From Adhaeribacter terrigena (GTDB lineage: Bacteria > Bacteroidota > Bacteroidia > Cytophagales > Hymenobacteraceae), in NCBI RefSeq assembly GCF_016623615.1, contig NZ_JAEHFX010000010.1:89982-153981 (forward strand): 64,000 bases of DNA, written 5' to 3'. The notes beneath the pieces were generated by a model, which had not been told where the DNA came from, searched no databases, and saw nothing but the letters and a program-made list of their open reading frames with translations. A program made the translations under genes and the position numbers. Positions 34,072 through 41,815 of this stretch are shown here, in pieces; within the stretch, counting starts at the first letter, position 1; every line of letters begins with the position of its first letter.

Positions 34072-35787
34072 TCATACCATCCCCCACCATCGTTTAATGA
34101 AATTCTCCCCGTTGGTATAAAACAACTTATCTAAAACCACTTCCACATTTTCCGTTAAAAGCGAGGGCGTACCGGTAAACGTTTCGCGGTAAGCTTTTTC
34201 AGCTTTAGTTAAATAATGCACTAATTCCTTTTTAAAAGCAGGCAACGATTCGGCGGTGCGGGCGGCTTTTATCGAATCTATTAAGCCATCGTAGTCGGTG
34301 CCCAGGCAAACAAAATCCCAGCCATCCCGGTTATGCCTTTCGGCTAGTGGTAAGCGGTTTATAACGGCTACAATATGCAGCACATTTAAACAAAACAAAT
34401 ACGTTTCACGCGTTATCCTGCCGGCCAGGCCCTGAAACCTGCCTTCATGAGCGGAAAGAAATACTGGTTCATCGGCGTGATCGGCTTCGTCGGGTTCAGG
34501 CTCGAGGTAGTTTAAACGTTGGGCCAGTTCGGGAAAAAAGCGGGCAAAATCTCCTTTCGAAAAATAATCTACTACGGTATATCTTCGCTGGATGATGATG
34601 TCGAAACCTAGGATCCGGGCATCCAGGCTGATCCCGATCAGGCCGTCGCTAAGGGCAATTTCGGTAATGTCGTCGTTGCAAAGGTTTATGGTGGCGGGGT
34701 TAAAAAATACCTGGCTAAAACCCAGCCCCACCGGAAGCACCCCGGCCATTTGCCGGCTTAATTTCACCCTGATGCTATGCTCATTTCCCTCTTCAACGCC
34801 GTACTCTTTTATAAAATTTCCCAGGTCGCGGCTGTCGTAGCCGGTTACGCCCATGTGGGTGGCAACGATGGGCCACAAAGGTTTTTCGTTAAGGCTGGGA
34901 GGAGTAAAATCAGCGGGAGGATCATGGAGCAACGTTTTCCGGTAGGCATAAAAATCGCGCCTTCCCTGCAAACTCATGTGCTTGATATCGATCAGGATCG
35001 GGGCCTGGTTGGTGTTGGTATTGATGCAGGCATTAATTACCTGTTTGCCCAGGTCGGTCAGGCCATCTGCCTGCGGACGGGCTTCCGGGATATCTTTTAC
35101 CAGTTTAAAGCCAAAGGCATGGCTGCAAAGGCATTGTTCCTGCACGTGCGACAGGTGGGTGAGCGTGAGGTAAAGAAAATCTACGGATTTATCTTCCCGG
35201 TATTTCCGGATCAGGCGGGCCGGATGCGGAATAGCCATGGCTTCGTTAATGCGCAGCTCACAAAAATTGTGACCGCCTTCCACGGCCAGCAACAGGTTCA
35301 GTTTTCCGGCTTCAAACCGGGCACCGCCTGCCGCTTTACGGTTTACCAGGTTTATTATTATTGTTTCGGGTTTTGTCAGGGGTAGCAGGCCGGCCGCCCA
35401 TTTATAAAACTGGAGTTCTTTGGCAAAAAGCTGGTGGTAACTTCCCTGGCTTTCGTTTATAAAATCGAAAAGCCGGTTATCCAGCGGGGCAAAAAGATCG
35501 CGCTCGAATAACTCATACTCGAGTAATTTCAGAACGCCTTTCCGGCTGGCAAAAACGTATTCGGTGCTTACAATGGCCGCAACGCCCAAACGATATTCCC
35601 CTTTTACGGCTTGCGCGATACTGGCCTGCGTTTCCAGAATGAACCCAACCGCCGCATCGGCCACCTGCCCGATCAAGGGGATCCGGAGCGGGTCGGCATA
35701 AGCCCCATTCTGCCGTTTTTCGTCATCGAACTCATGCAGGAAGCGTTTAGCCAGGGGGTGAAAATGAAGATCGAAAACAGCAGCCAT
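34072..35787 (-). CDS. M19 (membrane dipeptidase)-like amidohydrolase
   Basis: 571 residues in the amidohydrolase superfamily, with features of dipeptidase M19. The opening metal site is DLHFHP near residue 6. Then AVEGGHNF (the bridging Glu), a long middle with LTLTHLSHVQ, an ATHMGVTG segment and CLGTDYDGLIDSIKAA, which matches the Asp-containing strand of renal dipeptidases. It is longer than classical M19 enzymes (about 350-400 residues). The amide substrate is unknown. It lies on the minus strand between the tRNA and its degenerate copy. Confidence 0.7.
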   Translation of the reverse strand: MAAVFDLHFHPLAKRFLHEFDDEKRQNGAYADPLRIPLIGQVADAAVGFILETQASIAQAVKGEYRLGVAAIVSTEYVFASRKGVLKLLEYELFERDLFAPLDNRLFDFINESQGSYHQLFAKELQFYKWAAGLLPLTKPETIIINLVNRKAAGGARFEAGKLNLLLAVEGGHNFCELRINEAMAIPHPARLIRKYREDKSVDFLYLTLTHLSHVQEQCLCSHAFGFKLVKDIPEARPQADGLTDLGKQVINACINTNTNQAPILIDIKHMSLQGRRDFYAYRKTLLHDPPADFTPPSLNEKPLWPIVATHMGVTGYDSRDLGNFIKEYGVEEGNEHSIRVKLSRQMAGVLPVGLGFSQVFFNPATINLCNDDITEIALSDGLIGISLDARILGFDIIIQRRYTVVDYFSKGDFARFFPELAQRLNYLEPEPDEADHADEPVFLSAHEGRFQGLAGRITRETYLFCLNVLHIVAVINRLPLAERHNRDGWDFVCLGTDYDGLIDSIKAARTAESLPAFKKELVHYLTKAEKAYRETFTGTPSLLTENVEVVLDKLFYTNGENFIKRWWGMV

Positions 35788-36099
35788 GGCAGTATTTTTA
35801 ATTCATTTTACGTTTTGAAACCGGAATGCGCCTGTATAGCAGGTATCGCTTTCGGAACTTGCAGATACCGGTTCGTAAAGCATATTCCGGTTCGGTATCC
35901 AGTAGAAAATGAATTAGAAGGCAGATTGTTTTGTAACTGCAACAATTATTCTGGGTATAGTCTTTTTTGGAATTTACTCGAACTTGATCCAAGAAAGCTA
36001 CAATTGGGATTCAAACCATTTCCAGGTGATCAAACAACGCGGACTGCTGTTACTTGGCTCAACTAAATGGTTGGCTAGTTGAGGAAAGTTCCTTGAAAG

Positions 36100-36234
36100 T
36101 ATTGATAATTTTAGGTGATCTATATTATTACTCACGACTTTGACTTCAAAAATGATGTATTTGTTTATAGAAGGAATCACAGGAGTTTTTGTTTGATTTA
36201 CTGGGAAACAGACCTTTAATCCGTAGAATTGCAC
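36100..36234 (-). pseudogene. Remnant of the HAD hydrolase 5-prime end
   Basis: The frame reads IPSINKYIIFEVKVVSNNID, aligning with IPATFKNIIFDLGGVIINID of the HAD gene at 33.6 kb; the motif I Asp is Glu and the motif is destroyed. Nucleotide resemblance continues through the tRNA leader. Confidence 0.7.
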
Positions 36235-36264
36235 TCCAAATCAGAAAGAACCTTTCTTTTTGAC

Positions 36265-36338
36265 GGGCCTATAGCTCATTCGGTTAGAGCAACTGACTCA
36301 TAATAAGTAGGTGCTTGGTTCGATTCCAAGCGGGCCCA
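36265..36338 (+). pseudogene. Second tRNA copy, probably decaying
   Basis: Differs from the intact tRNA at two of 74 positions. C41A (linear) breaks an anticodon-stem pair and T67C breaks the last acceptor pair. Leader and terminator are present, so it may still be transcribed. Automated tools may call it a tRNA-Met. Confidence 0.7.
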
Positions 36339-36349
36339 CAAAACAAAAA

Positions 36350-36383
36350 AAGCCGATCTATTTAATATAGATCGGCTTTTTTT
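36350..36383 (+). terminator. Terminator after the second tRNA copy
   Basis: AGCCGATCTAT / ATAGATCGGCT hairpin then TTTTTTT; unrelated in sequence to the one after the first copy. Confidence 0.85.
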
Positions 36384-36442
36384 GTTCGCTAACTATTTAT
36401 TAGGTTTCTGTCTGGAATTAATAAAGTGGTATAAATCGATTC

Positions 36443-36498
36443 TGTAAGTTTTCTAGCACAAAGGGGACTAATTTGGCGTAGCGCCTAATGTGGGATTT
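36443..36498 (+). repeat. IS-end-like repeat, copy 1
   Basis: Begins TGTAAGTTTTC and contains GGGGACTAATTTGGCGTAG. About 80 percent alike to copy 2 at 37396. Confidence 0.5.
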
Positions 36499-36811
36499 AA
36501 TTATAAGCGAAAATTAAATAAATAATTTTGGGTATAAATCCTTGAGTGGTTACAGCATGTATCTTTTTAGGGAAGAAATTAGTGATTTCGCTGAATTTGA
36601 TTCAATACGTTTTCGGAAGTAATTTTTAAGAAAAGCCTGATAGGATTCATTTTTTCTTTTGCTGTTGTTTTCCGTTGCCCCTGCCCAATAAAAAATACAA
36701 TCACTTAAGAATTAAGCACTTCCACTTAAATTCACTTTGAAATGGGTCCCCACAAAGTCGGGATCTACGTATTTTCAAGGAAAATCTTTGATACTTTTAA
36801 ATAAAACAGCT

Positions 36812-37276
36812 ATGAAACATCTGCTCGTATTAATCTGCCTGTTCGCAGCTACTGGCTGCAACAGCGAAAACAAAGAAAGAAACCGCCAGGCCGGCCCAAA
36901 ACATGAAAAGGCCAAACTGATTTCGATGAAGTCCACAAAGGACAATGCTATTGAAACGCTACGAAAAAGTGACTGCTCCAAAAGTGCCGAGGCAGCAGAA
37001 AGTGCTTACAAATATGCCAACAAGGCCCTGAATGCGGAGAGTCTTGACAATATCCAGGACAATTCCAAAGATGCCATGCAGGCCTTCGGGGAAGCCCGCA
37101 AATATGCCGCAAAATGCGGATGCACCAGAACCAACGAAGTAGCCGATAACGGGTTTATGTTCTCGAAAAAAGCCTACCAATCCGGAAACCTGCGGGATGC
37201 GCTAAATTATGCACAGGAAGCCCGTAAGGTTGCCACCGCACTGCTGGTTGTTTCGGATAGCTGCTCTTACAAATAG
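36812..37276 (+). CDS. Small lipoprotein, 154 aa
   Basis: Exported lipoprotein with signal MKHLLVLICLFAATGCNS (Cys 16). The ATG at 36812 is chosen because it begins the signal peptide. The rest is helical and Ala-rich with a two-fold repeat: SAEAAESAYKYANKALNAES and TNEVADNGFMFSKKAYQSGN, each with Lys/Ala periodicity, plus Cys pairs CGC and SDSC. No family recognised. Low G+C and flanking direct repeats suggest the patch was acquired. Confidence 0.7.
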   Translation: MKHLLVLICLFAATGCNSENKERNRQAGPKHEKAKLISMKSTKDNAIETLRKSDCSKSAEAAESAYKYANKALNAESLDNIQDNSKDAMQAFGEARKYAAKCGCTRTNEVADNGFMFSKKAYQSGNLRDALNYAQEARKVATALLVVSDSCSYK

Positions 37277-37395
37277 GAAAACATGACAGGTAGCAAAACC
37301 GTTGGTAAAAATTCAAAAGAAGCATTAGATTCCTTTGGTGTGGTTTGGTGGCTTTGGTTTCCAGACCTATCTCGGATTGCTGCTTGCCTTGCATG

Positions 37396-37450
37396 TGTAA
37401 ATTTTCAGCATAAAGTGGACTAGTTTGACGTAGTGACTTATGTAGGATTT
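37396..37450 (+). repeat. IS-end-like repeat, copy 2
   Basis: TGTAAATTTTCAGCATAAAG start; direct repeat of 36443-36498 bracketing the lipoprotein gene. No transposase is near. Confidence 0.5.
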
Positions 37451-37660
37451 AGATTTAAAAAGACTGTCTAAATCTCATGAAAATGGAAAAGAAAAAAAAT
37501 ACTATTTTAATATTGTAGGTAATATTAAGGTTAATCTAGAAAAGTATTTACAGAAAGCACATTGTGTTCCGAACAAGATTTCATGATTTAAAAAGCATTG
37601 ATAATTTTTCCAAATCTTCAATCAATAACATCGATATTTCACTACTTATGCCCACGAAGT

Positions 37661-37699
37661 AAAAAGCCCTTACAACTGTGAAAGTTGAAAGGGCTTTTT
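37661..37699 (-). terminator. Terminator of the PLD-like gene
   Basis: AAAAGCCCTTTCAACT / AGTTGTAAGGGCTTTT on the minus strand; T-rich on both sides, so it may work both ways. Confidence 0.85.
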
Positions 37700-37717
37700 G
37701 TTTTGAAATTTATGAAA

Positions 37718-38674
37718 TTAAATTCTAGCAAGTTGTTGTGCTTTTTTCCAGTTTTTATTTAAGATTGGTCGACTGTAGCTTGTTTCGCCATAAGATGGTT
37801 CACCGGAATAATGGCAAAAACGTTCCGGGTAATTTTCATTTCCAAATTGATTCCAACTTTGAAAAGATTGATAGCTAAATGGTCGATCTGGGTTAAAAGG
37901 AATTTTCTCACCGGTTCTAATGCAATACCCTGGCTCTATTAGTTGGACACTGTAAGTTGTCGTTGTTTCAGATATGGATTTAACAAATTGTGGTTTGACA
38001 ATTGCCCGGATAGGTTTATCTTCCTGTCGAGAAGGTCTTTCAGAAAATTCAGTTTTATGATCTAACTCTCCTTCATAATCAGAAAGTTTTTTATAACTTT
38101 TTGTTAAACTTCTACCTCGGTACAGTTCTTCTGTACAGTCAAAGAGTACCTTTGAATTGATATAATCTTTTGTTAAACCGAAGTTCTTTTTCTGATAAAC
38201 AGGCCTTTTTACATAAATAACATCATAAATATCTGCTATATCATGAGCGTAATTCCAAACGGCAATATCCGTATTTTTTGAAAGCTTGTTTAGAATGTTA
38301 TTTTCATATAAAACCCCGAATTCAATATTATGCTTAAAGGAATAGTCATAAAGGTTTATGGAAGTAACAATTCCATAAATTTCATTAGCATAATATTTAG
38401 CATGGAGATTTTGAATATAAATAATACTAATATTTTGAAATTTTTTAAAATATTCTAAATCATTTTTATTGAAACTTTTATTCACTTGACCTTCATTTTT
38501 TCCAAAGATTATTTTGATATGCAGTTTGGGATTATTAAGGTGCTTATCAAATAATTTCTTAAAATGTTCATCCAGTTTTATATAAGGCGAAACAATTATT
38601 AATTGATTTTCTGCATCCCAAATAATTTTATCAACCGCAGTTTCTAGGTCTCTACCAGTTATGAATTTTGCCAT
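37718..38674 (-). CDS. Phospholipase D-like (HKD) protein
   Basis: A 318-residue protein with one PLD-type active-site unit near residue 90: HAKYYAN, then TSINLYDYS and NIEFGVL, giving HxK and downstream Asn/Glu positions. One HKD unit implies a dimer, as in PLD-type nucleases. The C-terminal 70 residues (GYCIRTGEKIPFNP ... FCHYSGEPS) have the plan of a double zinc ribbon found in related Bacteroidota proteins as I recall them, but most cysteines are replaced by Thr, Ser or Tyr. Low G+C and location next to a restriction gene suggest a defence or DNA-repair role; that is inference. Confidence 0.75.
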   Translation of the reverse strand: MAKFITGRDLETAVDKIIWDAENQLIIVSPYIKLDEHFKKLFDKHLNNPKLHIKIIFGKNEGQVNKSFNKNDLEYFKKFQNISIIYIQNLHAKYYANEIYGIVTSINLYDYSFKHNIEFGVLYENNILNKLSKNTDIAVWNYAHDIADIYDVIYVKRPVYQKKNFGLTKDYINSKVLFDCTEELYRGRSLTKSYKKLSDYEGELDHKTEFSERPSRQEDKPIRAIVKPQFVKSISETTTTYSVQLIEPGYCIRTGEKIPFNPDRPFSYQSFQSWNQFGNENYPERFCHYSGEPSYGETSYSRPILNKNWKKAQQLARI

Positions 38675-38772
38675 AATTCTTTAAGTTTTTGACTTCTCCT
38701 TAAAATTTGACTGATTGTTTTAGATAAGTATTTATTTGCAGAAATGTTTTAAACAGGCATCAACAATGATTG

Positions 38773-39660
38773 TTAATCCCTATACCCGCCTTTAAAGACT
38801 TCCTTCACATGCCATTGTAGAAATTCAGGTGCAGGATAATACTTCTTACTTTGCGGTGCTCGTAAGGATTTTCCGTGGTGGTTTATGAGCCACTCATTTG
38901 CACCTAGACCATTCACTTCATCCGAAACCAGCATATTTAATTTTTCTCCAATTGTAAATGCTCCTAAGTCGAATAATTTATGATGAGTTGCGCAAAGAGC
39001 TAATCCATTAACTTCAATATCTGGCCCACCGGCTTGATGCCACATTATGTGAGCGGCTTCCAAAGCTAAAACTTTATTTTTCAGCCTTACACCAAATCCA
39101 CAAACGGCACATTGATATTCGTATGCTTTCAAAATAGAATCTCTAAAAAGCGGATCTCTTCTTCTGATTTTAAAAAGTGTTTGAATAGGTTCTATGGTAA
39201 TGTCTAAACCTACTGCTTCAAGAATATCCTGATGGATTGTCTCCGGAAAATTTTGATTAAGAATAAAAGAAGCGACGTCCTTTAAGAGGTTTGGGTTTTC
39301 TATTAATCTTAAGATTATTTCATCTGGAAATTTACCCTCAAGATTATTCGAAATTAGAAAGGTAGTTGAATAATCCTGCTTGGTATTGATCAAGCTTGGT
39401 TCATTAAACTGCCACAAATTATCATTAGCCAATCTAATAAATGGGAAGGTTGGATAAACTGTTTTTCTCGAGGGGCCGAAATCAACCAATAAATCACGCA
39501 ATTTAGGCTCAATCGTACTGAAAGGAATAAAACCTGTATTACCTCTTTGGATTTCAGCCAAAGAGATCAACATCAATAATGGTTTGTGAGGCGCACGAAT
39601 TCCTTTACTTTTCCAAGTATTGATGTTTTCAAACTGACATAAAATTTCGGAATCTGTCAC
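38773..39660 (-). CDS. Phosphorothioate-type HNH restriction endonuclease (SBD-HNH)
   Basis: Type IV restriction enzyme candidate. The N-terminal 140 residues match the sulfur-binding domain plan of ScoMcrA/SprMcrA-like enzymes (RAPHKPLLMLISLAEIQRG, DFGPSRKTVYPTFPFIRL, NDNLWQF). The C-terminal HNH region reads YEYQCAVCGFGV, ALEAAHIMWHQAGG and NGLALCATHHKLFDLGAF, with the CXXC/CXXH zinc knuckle and His catalytic pair intact. Start is GTG at 39660; a TAG closes the frame just upstream. No dnd genes are seen, so it would cut foreign phosphorothioated DNA. Low G+C, accessory patch. Confidence 0.88.
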   Translation of the reverse strand: MTDSEILCQFENINTWKSKGIRAPHKPLLMLISLAEIQRGNTGFIPFSTIEPKLRDLLVDFGPSRKTVYPTFPFIRLANDNLWQFNEPSLINTKQDYSTTFLISNNLEGKFPDEIILRLIENPNLLKDVASFILNQNFPETIHQDILEAVGLDITIEPIQTLFKIRRRDPLFRDSILKAYEYQCAVCGFGVRLKNKVLALEAAHIMWHQAGGPDIEVNGLALCATHHKLFDLGAFTIGEKLNMLVSDEVNGLGANEWLINHHGKSLRAPQSKKYYPAPEFLQWHVKEVFKGGYRD

Positions 39661-39759
39661 TGAATTCTATTTTCAGTTTACAATATAGCTTTTTATCTAT
39701 TTATCTCTTACTATTTATGTTATATTTTTTTTTTAATTAGAAGAGTTTAATTATAGTAC

Positions 39760-41454
39760 TTAAACCTTCTCCACCACCAAATCTGCCAGCGCCTGGTGGA
39801 TCTGGCTTACGGCCATAGCACCTTCACCTACCGCCGAGGCTACCCGTTTTATGGAACCGGCCCGCACGTCGCCGGCCGCAAAAACGCCGGGAATACTGGT
39901 TTCCAGCATCATAGTCGGGCGGTTCAGGGGCCTCGTATTGTCCGAAGCTTCGGGCCCGGTTAAAATAAAGCCTTTGCTATCCAGTTTTAAGCAATCTTTT
40001 ACAAGTTGGGTGTTCGGAATAGCCCCGATCATGAGGTAAAGGTGGTGGATATTTTTTACTTCCGTTTCGCCGGTTTGCCGGTTTTTCCAGGTTACCTGCT
40101 CCAGGAAGCGGTTGCCGGCCAGCGCCGTAACTTCGGTATATGGGTGCAGGGTTATTTTGCCGGACGCGTGGATCCGCTGGATGAGGTAATCGGACATGGT
40201 GGCGGCCAGGCTTTCGCCGCGTACCAAAATGTGGACGTGGCTCGCAAAACCCGATAGAAAAACGGCTGCCTGCCCCGCAGAGTTGCCGCCGCCAATCACC
40301 ACCACTTCTTCGCCTTTGCAAACGGCGCCTTCCATGGCCGTGGCCGCGTAATAAATGCCGGCGCCTTCAAATTTTGCTTCGTTGGGCAGGTCGAGTTTCC
40401 GGTACCGGGCGCCGGTAGTTACAATGATGGTTTTGGTCTGGATCTGCTGGTCGTTGTCGAGCTGGAGCTGGTAGGGTTGCTGGTCGCAGTTCAGGCGCTG
40501 CACGGTATAGGGCAGGGCAATGGTAGCGCCGAATTTATGGGCCTGCACCTGCGCCCGCCCCGCCAGGTTTTGCCCCGAAATGCCCAACGGAAAACCCAGG
40601 TAATTTTCGATCTTGGAGCTTGTGCCGGCTTGTCCGCCGGGGGCTTCGGTTTCTACCAGAATGGTGCTCAGGCCTTCGGAAGAAGCGTAAACCGCGGCCG
40701 AAAGCCCCGCCGGACCGGCGCCGATAATGGCTACGTCGTACACGTGGTCGGGCTGGATCTGTTCTACCAATCCCAGGGCCAGAGCCAGTTCCAGGTTAGA
40801 CGGGTTGCACAAAATCTGTTCTTTATTATGCAGCACTACCGCTGGCAGTTGGGCATTTTCGGAATTGAATTTCTGAAGCAGCTGACGGGCTTTTTCTTCC
40901 TGTGACTGCAACATTTCCAGCGGGTAATTATTCTTTTCCAGAAAACGCTCAAGGCGCATAGTATCGGCAGATAGCCCATCGGAAATAAGCATCACAGAAG
41001 CCTGGCCCCGGGAAACCAAACCTAAGCGGCGCAGGATGAAAGCTTGCAGAATAATTTCGCCGATGTCGTTTTCGGCCGTTACCAGTTTCCGGAACTGGCT
41101 CCGGCTCAGGCGCAGCACCCGGCCGTCCTCGCCCATGCAGCCGCTTACCAGAATTTCGCGATCGTTGAACATATCAAGTTCGCCGGTAAATTCACCTTTT
41201 TTATGCACCGTAATGATCTTGGTTCCTTCGGCGGCATGTTCAAAAACTTCGATGGTACCGTGTAGCACAATAAAGAAATCGGAGTGTCGCTCGCCGCGTT
41301 TAAAAACCGAAGTTCCTTTGGGCAGGTCTTCCAGTACGCCGTAAGGTTTGGCGCGGTTTATCTGGTCTTCCGAAAGCTCAGGCCAGATCTGGTTAGTGCG
41401 GTTATACGGGTCGTCGAAGCCGATTGGCGCCGGTGTGTTGTTCGCTGGATCCAT
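39760..41454 (-). CDS. Cyclic-nucleotide-domain/thioredoxin-reductase-like fusion
   Basis: A 564-residue three-part protein. Residues 20-145 form a cNMP-binding fold (GERHSDFFIVLHGTIEVFE, GEFTGELDMF). Residues 150-230 look like a thioredoxin-like linker domain. Residues 235-560 are the FAD/NADPH core: GAGPAGLSAAVYASSEG, GGQAGTSSKIENYLG, GGGNSAGQAAVF, PGVFAAGDVRAGSIKRVASA. The CXXC of thioredoxin reductase is replaced by ATAME (YYAATAMEGAVC), so it cannot shuttle electrons through a disulfide as TrxB does. Such fusions are known in Bacteroidota; the role is probably redox signalling. Confidence 0.88.
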   Translation of the reverse strand: MDPANNTPAPIGFDDPYNRTNQIWPELSEDQINRAKPYGVLEDLPKGTSVFKRGERHSDFFIVLHGTIEVFEHAAEGTKIITVHKKGEFTGELDMFNDREILVSGCMGEDGRVLRLSRSQFRKLVTAENDIGEIILQAFILRRLGLVSRGQASVMLISDGLSADTMRLERFLEKNNYPLEMLQSQEEKARQLLQKFNSENAQLPAVVLHNKEQILCNPSNLELALALGLVEQIQPDHVYDVAIIGAGPAGLSAAVYASSEGLSTILVETEAPGGQAGTSSKIENYLGFPLGISGQNLAGRAQVQAHKFGATIALPYTVQRLNCDQQPYQLQLDNDQQIQTKTIIVTTGARYRKLDLPNEAKFEGAGIYYAATAMEGAVCKGEEVVVIGGGNSAGQAAVFLSGFASHVHILVRGESLAATMSDYLIQRIHASGKITLHPYTEVTALAGNRFLEQVTWKNRQTGETEVKNIHHLYLMIGAIPNTQLVKDCLKLDSKGFILTGPEASDNTRPLNRPTMMLETSIPGVFAAGDVRAGSIKRVASAVGEGAMAVSQIHQALADLVVEKV

Positions 41455-41491
41455 AGGTTTATTACAATGCGGTTAATTTAAAGAATTAAAT

Positions 41492-41636
41492 GCGTCATGC
41501 TGAGCTTGTCGAAGAAACTAACTGGTACTATGATGGCATTTAGAGCGAGTGAGCGGAAAACGAAGTTTGGTGCAGTCAAATTCCTTTCGCCCATGTGCGG
41601 TACGCGTAAGTTCCCTTCCCAGGCTCGGGATGAAGC
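41492..41636. mobile_element. MITE/REP-like element B
   Basis: Left end GCGTCATGCTGAGCTTGTCG, right end with AGGCTCGGGATGAAGC (its inverse) and the interior box GTGCGGTACGCGTAAGTTCC shared with element A. 145 bp, no gene. Confidence 0.6.
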
Positions 41637-41745
41637 AATTATGCTTTAGGATTTCTTTTGATTAAAAGCATTTGGTTTTAATTATGAGAAAACGCTGAGT
41701 ACAAATATTAGCAAAATTTTCTTTACAGCGAAACCGGAAATTCCG

Positions 41746-41809
41746 AAACGGTAGGGTTTTTAGTTGAAAAACTAAAAATAAAAACGCTAGGGTTTGGGGC
41801 TTGAAAAGT
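41746..41809 (+). repeat. Two bipartite motif copies
   Basis: AAACGGTAGGGTTTTT...GAAAAACT and AAAAACGCTAGGGTTT...GAAAAGT in tandem just past the LEA-like gene. Confidence 0.65.
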
Positions 41810-41815
41810 CACGGG

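Larger units (their letters stand above)
35788..36811. other. AT-rich gap with decayed duplicate
   Basis: Contains a HAD remnant, tRNA-like copy, terminator and an IS-end-like repeat, each listed; nothing else recognisable. Confidence 0.6.

Noticed and set aside
35611..36066. 151-codon plus-strand frame
   Set aside because: Its first part is opposite the amidohydrolase gene and the rest shows no protein-like pattern.
33600..36383. Integrative element with att sites at the two tRNAs
   Set aside because: No integrase is present and the repeated part extends upstream into the HAD gene, which fits a duplication better than site-specific integration.
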